From NCBI GenBank assembly GCA_949440065.1, contig CASRZP010000083.1, positions 1 through 5,372 on the forward strand: a stretch of 5,372 nt of DNA, read 5' to 3'. Shown in pieces: positions 1 through 5,184 of this stretch. The notes under the pieces were generated by a model, which made no database searches, had not been told where the DNA came from, and saw only the letters and a list, made by a program, of their open reading frames with translations. The first letter of the stretch is position 1. The number at the start of each line of letters is the position of its first letter. Origin of the DNA: an uncultured Bacilli bacterium. Its GTDB lineage: Bacteria; Bacillota_I; Bacilli_A; RF39; UBA660. A program made the translations under genes and the position numbers.

Positions 1-767
1 AACCAATATCTTTACCAATGAATGGACACTTAATACCACAAGCTAAAAAAGAAAACAAAAATATATCTAATATTTGGAAATATAATCAAACAACAGGATC
101 ATCTACCTTTTGTGTAACGGGAGAAGAGTCAACCTGCTTGCCCATTAACCCAGAAGTATTTGAACCAGGAACCATTATCAAATATAAAGTAAATGATAGT
201 CTAGAAAAATATTTTTATGTCGTTAGTGATAACGGAAATACGTTAACTTTACAACAGCGAGAAAATACCGTGAGTGCTACGATGTGGTATACGGCAAAAG
301 ATAACACTAAAGGTCCAATAACAATACTACCAGCATTAGAATCAGCTACTACTAGTTGGATCAATGTTTTAAATCAAACGTATACTCTTGGAACCACGGT
401 GTTTAAAGATAATCCTTATATGGGATGTAGTTATGCCTCCGTAACCAAAACTTTTAATTGTACTACTAATCCTTATAGTATAGGAACAAAGACGGCTAAA
501 GCAAGACTACTTACTGTGCAAGAAGCTTCTAGTTTAGGTTGTACTATCGATAGAACTTCTTGTCTAGTATGGATATATAATTATTTAGCACTTTCAGCTA
601 GTTTTCAAGGAACCGTTAATCAAACGCTTGATTTAGCATATTGGTTAGCCAATGTGTATGCCGCAGATACCATATATTCTTGGACAATTGATTATACTGG
701 TAATATTGGAAGTAGTAATCCCAATAAAGCACAAGGAGCTCGAGCAGTGGTTTTAATTGATAAATAA
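1..767 (+). CDS. Secreted surface protein, 3' part only (DUF6273-like C-terminal domain)
   Basis: The reading frame is open from the first full codon at 3, and the first ATG (18) has no ribosome binding site, so this is the C-terminal part of a longer protein that starts outside the window. Counting from that ATG (249 residues), there is a beta-rich segment at about 48-115 (a Pro-Gly-Thr then Tyr-Phe-Tyr-Val-Val pattern, ending in GP..LP.L..AT..W). A second module at about 160-249 has RLLTVQEA, a Cys175/Cys182 pair, AYWLAN near 207 and a final GARAVVLIDK. That ending resembles the YWL...G.RPV.L signature of DUF6273/C-type-lectin-like surface domains. The six cysteines fall in three close pairs (32/40, 137/147, 175/182), suggesting disulfide loops outside the cell. 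A signal peptide or anchor would be upstream and cannot be seen. The ligand is unknown. The gene is closed by its own terminator and so is transcriptionally separate from tgt. The family call is by eye and tentative; that it is a real coding region is secure. Confidence 0.75.
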   Translation, partial: PISLPMNGHLIPQAKKENKNISNIWKYNQTTGSSTFCVTGEESTCLPINPEVFEPGTIIKYKVNDSLEKYFYVVSDNGNTLTLQQRENTVSATMWYTAKDNTKGPITILPALESATTSWINVLNQTYTLGTTVFKDNPYMGCSYASVTKTFNCTTNPYSIGTKTAKARLLTVQEASSLGCTIDRTSCLVWIYNYLALSASFQGTVNQTLDLAYWLANVYAADTIYSWTIDYTGNIGSSNPNKAQGARAVVLIDK

Positions 768-795
768 AGGATAGAACTTACTATCTTTTTCTTTT
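766..795 (+). terminator. Rho-independent terminator after the surface protein gene
   Basis: A stem of about nine pairs (766-774 with 781-789, one G-T wobble) has a 6-nt loop and a T-rich tail at 786-795. The stem begins inside the TAA stop codon. The stem is AT-rich and short, so termination may be incomplete. Its T-tract runs directly into the tgt promoter region. Confidence 0.7.
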
Positions 796-820
796 GTCTT
801 TAAGGGTTTTATGTTATAAT
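794..820 (+). promoter_or_regulatory. Sigma-A-type promoter with extended -10 for tgt
   Basis: A perfect TATAAT at 815-820 is preceded by TG and one base (812-814), which is a full extended -10 element. The -35 is weak: TTGTCT at 794-799 with 15-bp spacing is the best candidate, inside the T-tract of the preceding terminator. Extended -10 promoters tolerate a poor -35. Transcription would begin near 827, leaving a leader of about 20 nt, too short for a riboswitch; no preQ1 aptamer is visible. Confidence 0.75.
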
Positions 821-847
821 AAGAGAAGTTTAAGGGATGTGAAATAA

Positions 848-1975
848 ATGAAGTTAACTTATGAAAAATTAAAAAACGAAAAAGATACTTTAGCAAGATA
901 TGGTATGATTCATACCGATTATGGTGATTACGAAACACCAATGTTTATGCCTGTAGGAACGAAAGCTACCGTAAAAATGCTTGATCCAAAAGAGCTATAT
1001 GATGTACATGCTGGAATTATTTTAGCGAATACTTATCATTTATGGTTACGTCCAGGTGAAGATTTAATTAAAAAAGCTGGAGGACTTCATCAGTTTATGA
1101 ACTATCATGGACCAATTCTAACCGATAGTGGTGGCTTTCAAGTGTTTTCTCTTGCTAAAAATAAAGAAAAAGATATTACCGAGGACGGGGTACATTTTAA
1201 AAGTCATATTGATGGTGCGAATTTATTTTTAACACCAGAAAAGTCGATTGAAATTCAAAATAAATTAGATAGTGATATTGCTATGAGTTTTGATGAGTGT
1301 CCTCCGTATCCCGTTAGTTATGATTATATGAAAAAAAGTGTTGAGAGAACACTACGATGGGCTAAAAGGGGAAAAGACGTTCATAAAAACGATCATCAAT
1401 GTTTATTTGGAATTGTTCAAGGTGGAGAATTTGAAGATTTAAGAAAATGGAGTGCTATCGAAACCGTAAAACTTAATTTTGATGGTTATAGTATCGGTGG
1501 TACTAGTGTTGGTGAAGATAAAACAACGATGTATCATATGATTGATTACTCTATTAAATATTTACCAGATGATAAACTTCGTTACTTAATGGGAGTAGGA
1601 GATCCTATTGATTTATTAGAAGGCGTAATTCGTGGAATTGATATTTTTGATTGCGTTTTACCAACTAGAATTGCTCGCCATGGACAAGCGTTTACTAGGC
1701 ATGGTAAGATTAATTTGCACAACTTAAAATTTAAGGAAGACTTTACGCCGTTAGATGAACATTGTGATTGTTCTACTTGTAAAAATTATACCAAAGCTTA
1801 TATTCGTCATTTGATTACCTCAGATGAAGGTCTAGGAGGTAGACTTTTATCTGTTCATAATATTCGTTTTTTAATTCAAATGATGGAAGAGGTTCGTCAA
1901 GCGATAAAAGAAGATAATTTGCTAGCTTATAAAGAGGAGTTTATTCATATTTACGAGCATAAGGATAAATCGTGA
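848..1975 (+). CDS. tgt: tRNA-guanine transglycosylase (queuosine pathway)
   Basis: Exchanges guanine at the wobble position 34 of GUN-anticodon tRNAs (Asp, Asn, His, Tyr) for a queuosine precursor base; acts in the cytosol. At 375 residues it is the normal bacterial length and aligns end to end with the family from memory. Asp93 in TDSGGFQ matches E. coli Asp89, and Asp268 in GIDIFDC matches the nucleophile Asp264. Asp149 lies in the FDEC base-binding loop and Met248 in YLMGVG. The zinc site is complete: Cys306, Cys308, Cys311 and His337. The ATG follows AGGGATG (833-839) with suitable spacing. In the loop usually read as GGLxVGE, Leu is replaced by Thr219, near the base pocket. First gene of a unit with the Fic gene, whose GTG overlaps the stop of tgt. 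No queA or other queuosine gene lies in the window, so the incoming base (preQ1 or queuine) cannot be told from context. Confidence 0.98.
   Translation: MKLTYEKLKNEKDTLARYGMIHTDYGDYETPMFMPVGTKATVKMLDPKELYDVHAGIILANTYHLWLRPGEDLIKKAGGLHQFMNYHGPILTDSGGFQVFSLAKNKEKDITEDGVHFKSHIDGANLFLTPEKSIEIQNKLDSDIAMSFDECPPYPVSYDYMKKSVERTLRWAKRGKDVHKNDHQCLFGIVQGGEFEDLRKWSAIETVKLNFDGYSIGGTSVGEDKTTMYHMIDYSIKYLPDDKLRYLMGVGDPIDLLEGVIRGIDIFDCVLPTRIARHGQAFTRHGKINLHNLKFKEDFTPLDEHCDCSTCKNYTKAYIRHLITSDEGLGGRLLSVHNIRFLIQMMEEVRQAIKEDNLLAYKEEFIHIYEHKDKS
1961..1974 (+). promoter_or_regulatory. Ribosome binding site and GTG start inside the tgt end
   Basis: AAGGA at 1961-1965 lies 6 nt before GTG at 1972-1974, all within the last codons of tgt. 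The GTGA overlap (1972-1975) joins the start of the Fic gene to the TGA stop of tgt, which implies translational coupling. It also decides the start in favour of GTG 1972 over the later ATG at 1990. Confidence 0.75.
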
Positions 1976-2625
1976 AAAATAAGTATAAAATGACAAAAGT
2001 GGGCAATATCTTTTTTGCGAAGAGAAGATTAGTAGATAATATTTATAAAAGTGCTAATTTGGAAGGAATAAAAGTAACTTTTGAAGATACTTATTTCTTT
2101 ATGAACAATGTAAATACAGGAAAGATTTCTGTTGATGATATGTTAAAGTTAAAAGGATTAAAGGATAGTTGGGAATATATTTTAAGTACAGTCGATGAAA
2201 GTTTGACCATTGATTACATAAAAAAAATTCATTTTCTTGTATGCAAGGGACAAAATATTATGCCTTTAGGTGATTTTAGGGATAAAGGGGTAGGAATAAC
2301 AGGTACTTCTTGGCGTCCTAAACTTCCTAGTGAGTGTAATTATGTTGAAGAGTTAAAAGAAATTCTTTCTATTTCTAGTGAATTAGAACGTTGTATTCAT
2401 CTATTTTGTTGGACACAACGTAGTCAAATGTTTTTAGATGGAAATAAAAGGGTAGCCAATTTAATTGCTAATAAAGAAATGATCAAATATGGTCAAGGAA
2501 TTATTTCTGTTCCTGTAGAGTTAATTGGTGTGTATTTGACTAAGTTGATTCACTATTATGAAACAAATGATATAGTAGAAATAAAAGATTGGATATATGA
2601 AAATTGTGTCGAGGGAATTGATTGA
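1972..2625 (+). CDS. Fic-domain protein with substituted catalytic motif
   Basis: Fic proteins usually transfer AMP, or another phosphate-containing group, to a target side chain through a motif starting with His (HxFx[D/E]GN[G/K]RxxR). Here 217 residues carry a clear Fic core: the GDFRDKGVGITGT loop at about 100-112 (target-binding flap region) and the motif at 152-163, QMFLDGNKRVAN. The His position is Gln152 and the second Arg position is Asn163, while Phe154, Asp156, Gly157, Asn158, Lys159 and Arg160 are kept. The GNKR form is shared with Doc, which is a kinase. Near the N-terminus, S27-x3-E31-G32 matches the class II self-inhibitory [S/T]xxxE[G/N] motif. There is no signal peptide or membrane helix, so it is probably cytosolic. 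It overlaps tgt by 4 nt and ends before a terminator. No antitoxin-like partner gene is present. Family membership is firm; the activity is uncertain because the general base is missing. Confidence 0.9.
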   Translation: MKNKYKMTKVGNIFFAKRRLVDNIYKSANLEGIKVTFEDTYFFMNNVNTGKISVDDMLKLKGLKDSWEYILSTVDESLTIDYIKKIHFLVCKGQNIMPLGDFRDKGVGITGTSWRPKLPSECNYVEELKEILSISSELERCIHLFCWTQRSQMFLDGNKRVANLIANKEMIKYGQGIISVPVELIGVYLTKLIHYYETNDIVEIKDWIYENCVEGID

Positions 2626-2674
2626 TTTTGCAAGATAATTCAAAAGCGGGTGATGCCAGCTGTAAATGGTAAAT

Positions 2675-2710
2675 AAAAAAGGATTAGAGAGCTACTCTAA
2701 TCTTTATTTT
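2675..2710. terminator. Bidirectional rho-independent terminator
   Basis: The stem pairs 2679-2689 with 2695-2705 (eight Watson-Crick pairs in the core, then a G-T wobble and two A-T pairs) around a 5-nt loop. On the plus strand it is followed by a T-rich run to 2710 and closes the tgt-Fic unit. On the minus strand the A-run at 2671-2680 becomes a strong T-tract, so it can also stop transcription from the leftward membrane protein gene, whose stop is about 100 nt away. The stretch 2711-2804 holds no other recognisable feature. Confidence 0.85.
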
Positions 2711-2804
2711 AAAGAGAATATAACTTAAAATAGTAAAGATAGATTATCAATTGTTAGAAGATAAATGTATGATTTATAACGGTAAAAGAAGCGATTAACT
2801 TTTT

Positions 2805-3176
2805 TTAATTTTGCCTTTTAGGAAAGTTGATTCCTAACATACTACCAAAAATAGAGCTAACCATTAAAATTACATCAAATAGCAATTGCTTAAGTGATAA
2901 TCCTTGATTAAATGCTAGAAAACTAAATATAAAGAAGAAAACAACAATGATAGCACCAACTTTGATCCCTTCTAACCAACCTTTTTTACTACTACGCCTT
3001 CCGACAAAAAAACCAGCAATCATCAAAGCAAGCAAAGGAACAATTAAAGTTAGTGAGCGATACATTGTTGGATTAATCTTATCAAAATAATAAAAACAAT
3101 TAATGAGTAAGCTACATACTAAAATCGTAATAAGACTATATAATAAACCAAACCCATATTTTTTCAAATTTAACAT
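2805..3176 (-). CDS. Small four-helix membrane protein, TIGR04086/YrzE-like
   Basis: The 123-residue protein is nearly all hydrophobic, with four predicted membrane helices at about 8-30, 40-58, 70-90 and 97-116. A positively charged loop FVGRRSSKKGWLEG at 57-70 lies before helix 3, and the end is GSMLGINFPKRQN. The KKGWLEG loop and the small-residue GSMLGIN ending are what I recognise in the TIGR04086 family, to which B. subtilis YrzE belongs; family length is similar. No function is established. The start is supported by AGGTGG four nt upstream of ATG (minus strand, 3181-3186). It is the only leftward gene here and diverges from the DUF421-domain gene. Family assignment is by eye; that it is a real membrane protein gene is very likely. 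Confidence 0.8.
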   Translation of the reverse strand: MLNLKKYGFGLLYSLITILVCSLLINCFYYFDKINPTMYRSLTLIVPLLALMIAGFFVGRRSSKKGWLEGIKVGAIIVVFFFIFSFLAFNQGLSLKQLLFDVILMVSSIFGSMLGINFPKRQN

Positions 3177-3266
3177 TCTACCACCTAGTAAAATGTATGA
3201 TAATGTTTATTTGTTATGTATAAAATGAATTTTTTCTTATCATAAAAATAATGGGTGAGTTGTCTT
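3177..3266. promoter_or_regulatory. Divergent AT-rich promoter region
   Basis: Ninety bases separate two divergent genes, so both promoters must lie here or slightly inside the genes. On the plus strand TATAAA at 3219-3224, preceded by TG, is the best -10 candidate. On the minus strand a TATCAT is possible near 3200. Neither has a convincing -35, so exact sites are not claimed. The ribosome binding sites are clear: AGGTGG (minus, 3181-3186) and GGGTGAG (plus, 3253-3259). Confidence 0.4.
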
Positions 3267-3269
3267 ATG
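3253..3269 (+). promoter_or_regulatory. Ribosome binding site that fixes the start at ATG 3267
   Basis: GGGTGAG at 3253-3259 is 7 nt before ATG 3267. The in-frame GTG at 3255 lies inside this site and has no site of its own, so the four-residue longer reading is unlikely. Confidence 0.7.
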
Positions 3270-3740
3270 AATATTTACTTTCTTATTCGTTTTTTTATCA
3301 TCGTTGGTATTTTAGCTTATCTTCTTTATTTCATCTTTACTACGAAAAATCTTCGCTTTCTTTTTGCTAAAAGAAAACAAAAAAAAGATTGTATCTTAAT
3401 ACAAGACGGGAAAATCAATCTTATCGAGTTACTCAATCAAGATTATTCCCTAAGGACACTAATGAGAGAACTTCATCAAGCGAATGTTAAACATCTAGAA
3501 GAAGTAGCTGTTGCTATTTTAAAAAAAGATAAAACGCTATCTATTATTTTAAAAAATAAACCTACTCCTTATCAAGAAACACTTGTGATAGAAGGAAATA
3601 TTGTTTTTGACACATTAGTTAAAATTGGTAAAAATGAACAATGGTTAAATGATATTTTAAAGGAGAAAAATTTAACGTTAAAAGACATTTTTCTTGCGTA
3701 TTATCGTAAGGAACAATTAGTAATTATTTGTAACGATTAA
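3267..3740 (+). CDS. One-helix protein with DUF421 (YetF/YrbG) C-terminal domain
   Basis: This is a 157-residue protein with one N-terminal membrane helix (about 5-25), a basic stretch RFLFAKRKQKK (30-40) and then a cytosolic domain. The domain shows the DUF421 C-terminal pattern in two halves. The first is ILIQDGKINLIELL, then SLRTLMRELH, and EEVAVAILKKDKTLSII (about 43-94). The second is TLVIEGNIVFDTL, then KNEQWLNDILKEKN, and DIFLAYYRKEQLVII (about 105-154). Typical YetF-type proteins are over 200 residues and carry about three membrane helices before this domain, so the membrane part is reduced. The reading frame is intact and has a good ribosome site, so this is not simply a broken gene. 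The family's function is poorly known; YetF-type proteins have been linked to spore germination complexes in Bacillus, which may not apply here. Its position next to the YrzE-like gene matches yrzE-yrbG in B. subtilis as I recall it. Confidence 0.8.
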   Translation: MNIYFLIRFFIIVGILAYLLYFIFTTKNLRFLFAKRKQKKDCILIQDGKINLIELLNQDYSLRTLMRELHQANVKHLEEVAVAILKKDKTLSIILKNKPTPYQETLVIEGNIVFDTLVKIGKNEQWLNDILKEKNLTLKDIFLAYYRKEQLVIICND

Positions 3741-3763
3741 TTATTTAGCGTGTTAACGATGAA

Positions 3764-3793
3764 TCGACAAAATCTCTTCTTCTAATTTTATAT
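3764..3793 (+). promoter_or_regulatory. Possible promoter for the GHL10 gene
   Basis: TCGACA at 3764-3769 matches the -35 consensus in five of six positions, and an AT-rich -10 region (TTTATA/TTATAT, 3787-3793) follows at 17-18 bp. There is no terminator between 3740 and this site, so the gene may also be read from the DUF421-domain gene. The assignment is weak. Confidence 0.35.
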
Positions 3794-3813
3794 CCTAAAA
3801 CATATAACATGTT

Positions 3814-3827
3814 AGGTGAAGAAGATG
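3814..3827 (+). promoter_or_regulatory. Ribosome binding site that fixes the start at ATG 3825
   Basis: AGGTGA at 3814-3819 is 5 nt before ATG 3825. The in-frame GTG at 3816 falls within this site, so the three-residue longer start is unlikely. Confidence 0.65.
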
Positions 3828-5006
3828 AAAAAATGGGTTATTCTTATGGTGGTAGTTGCTCTTTTAACATTAATGAAAATTGATTTTGGGAAAAAAAAGG
3901 AGGGTGAGGAAGTAGTACTTGAAAGTAGTGAACGTCGTGCTGTATTTGTATCTTATTTGGAATATAACACTTATCTTAGTGGACAATCAGTGGATAAGAT
4001 GAAAGAGAAAATTACATCAATGTTTGATCAGCTGAAAGAAAATGGTTTTAATATGATTCTTGCTCATGTAAGATCACATGCTGATAGTATCTATCCGTCG
4101 AAGTATTTTAAAAAGGCTAAATTTTTAGAAAATACAGATTTTGATCTGTTAGAATTTATGGTTGATGAAGCACACCGACGAAATATGGAGTTTCATGCTT
4201 GGATTAACCCTTACCGTATTAGTGGGGATAGTAAGGTAAGTTTTACGAAAGAAGATATGTATCCTTATACTTGGCAAAATACCAACAAGATTAAACGAAT
4301 TGAAGGAAAGGGTGTGTTTTTTAATCCAGCAAGTAGTGAGGTTAGGGATTTAGTAAAAAATGGTGTTTTAGAAATTATTGAAAACTATAAAATAGATGGT
4401 ATTCACTTTGATGATTATTTTTATCCAAGTAATGATATTGATTTACTAGAGTATTTAGAAGCCAAAAGATTAGGAAAAACAACAGATTTAGAAAGTTTTC
4501 ATTTTGAACAAGTAAATCTTTTAGTGAAAGAAGTATATCAATTGATAAAGACGAAAAACAATAAGATTTTATTTGGGGTATCTCCTGAAGGAAATATGGA
4601 GAATAATTATCAACTTAATTTTGTGGATGTGAAAAAATGGGCTAGTGAAGGAGGGTATGTAGATTATTTAATGCCCCAGATTTATTTTGGATTTGAAAAT
4701 GAAAGGAAACCCTTTGCGAAGGTTTTACAGGAGTGGCAAGATATTATCACCAATGATAAAGTAAAGTTGATGGTGGCTTTAGCGTTTTATAAAGTAGGTG
4801 CAACAGATACTTATGCGATGAGTGGGCGCGATGAATGGATTTTAAATGATGATGTGATTAAAAAGGAAATTATCATGAGTAGAAATATTAAAAATTATTT
4901 AGGATTTTCGCTATTTCGCTATGGTTATTTGTTTGATGATTCCTTAAAGACAAAGACAACAGGAAAAGAACTAGAGAATGTTGTCAATTTGTTAATACAA
5001 AAATAA
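3825..5006 (+). CDS. GHL10/DUF187 glycosidase-like protein, membrane-anchored or secreted
   Basis: The 393-residue protein has an N-terminal hydrophobic segment (about 4-17) with a basic start, so the catalytic part lies outside the cell. No cysteine follows it, so it is not a lipoprotein; a signal anchor is more likely than a cleaved peptide, since no clear AXA site is seen. The rest (about 38-390) is one TIM-barrel-like GHL10 (PF02638) domain. Its features are RAVFVSYLEY (38-47), NGFNMILAHVRSHADSIYPS (73-92), EFHAWINPYRIS (122-133), DGIHFDDYFYP (191-201), FGVSPEGN (250-257) and VDYLMPQIYFG (279-289). The strongest catalytic candidates are the acidic residues of DGIHFDD (Asp191, Asp196, Asp197) and Glu255. 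A GHL10 member in E. coli, DigH (YddW), cuts denuded peptidoglycan strands, so wall turnover is a plausible role here; the substrate is inferred. The gene stands alone with a terminator after it. Confidence 0.9.
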   Translation: MKKWVILMVVVALLTLMKIDFGKKKEGEEVVLESSERRAVFVSYLEYNTYLSGQSVDKMKEKITSMFDQLKENGFNMILAHVRSHADSIYPSKYFKKAKFLENTDFDLLEFMVDEAHRRNMEFHAWINPYRISGDSKVSFTKEDMYPYTWQNTNKIKRIEGKGVFFNPASSEVRDLVKNGVLEIIENYKIDGIHFDDYFYPSNDIDLLEYLEAKRLGKTTDLESFHFEQVNLLVKEVYQLIKTKNNKILFGVSPEGNMENNYQLNFVDVKKWASEGGYVDYLMPQIYFGFENERKPFAKVLQEWQDIITNDKVKLMVALAFYKVGATDTYAMSGRDEWILNDDVIKKEIIMSRNIKNYLGFSLFRYGYLFDDSLKTKTTGKELENVVNLLIQK

Positions 5007-5016
5007 GTCTGTTGAT

Positions 5017-5046
5017 AAGATATAGGATAAATGCTATATCTTTTTA
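5017..5046 (+). terminator. Rho-independent terminator after the GHL10 gene
   Basis: A perfect nine-pair stem, 5017-5025 with 5034-5042, has an 8-nt loop (5026-5033) and a T-run at 5041-5045. It starts 11 nt after the TAA stop. The stem has few G-C pairs, which is normal for this AT-rich genome. Confidence 0.85.
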
Positions 5047-5062
5047 TATGGTAAAAATTGTT

Positions 5063-5134
5063 AAAGAAAAAACAAATGGAATTAAGTTAAACTAAAAATA
5101 GTTGATAATTAGTTAACATTTGTGTTTTTTCTTT
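5063..5134. repeat. Imperfect inverted repeat upstream of the right-edge gene
   Basis: The 16-nt left arm at 5063-5078 is the reverse complement of 5117-5134 except for a 2-nt TG bulge at 5123-5124. The 38-nt interval contains a smaller palindrome, AACTA-AAAA-TAGTT (5090-5103). The right arm ends 11 nt before the -10 candidate, so it could act as an operator, as upstream A/T-tract DNA, or as a transcript hairpin. It carries no protein-coding signal. Confidence 0.5.
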
Positions 5135-5142
5135 TGGTTTTG

Positions 5143-5151
5143 TGGTAAACT
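5143..5151 (+). promoter_or_regulatory. Candidate extended -10 for the right-edge gene
   Basis: TG-G-TAAACT at 5143-5151 gives an extended -10 with four of six hexamer matches. There is no good -35; the T-tract arm of the inverted repeat occupies that place. The leader to the ATG would be about 28 nt. Confidence 0.4.
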
Positions 5152-5184
5152 AAAAAGGAATAATAAGGAAAATAGGTGTAAGAA

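Noticed and set aside
821..847. preQ1 riboswitch before tgt
   Set aside because: The leader after the promoter is about 20 nt, and no aptamer-like hairpin with a C-rich loop and A-rich tail is present.
753..941. 62-codon minus-strand reading frame
   Set aside because: It covers the terminator, promoter and first codons of tgt, lacks a ribosome site and gives no recognisable protein.
1972..2625. Fic gene as the toxin half of a Fic/Doc toxin-antitoxin pair
   Set aside because: No small antitoxin gene adjoins it, the upstream partner is tgt, and the self-inhibitory motif lies in the protein itself; the catalytic His is also absent.
2626..2674. Small gene or RNA between the Fic stop and the terminator
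   Set aside because: No reading frame with a ribosome site and no stable structure; best read as the 3' untranslated end.
3730..3762. Near-repeated TAACGAT (3731 and 3754 regions) and a CGAT/ATCG mini-palindrome
   Set aside because: Too short and imperfect to distinguish from chance in AT-rich sequence; no terminator tail.
3794..3816. Possible hairpin hiding the ribosome site of the GHL10 gene (CCTAA 3794-3798 with TTAGG 3812-3816)
   Set aside because: Only five pairs with a 13-nt loop, mostly A-T; too weak to claim as a regulatory structure.
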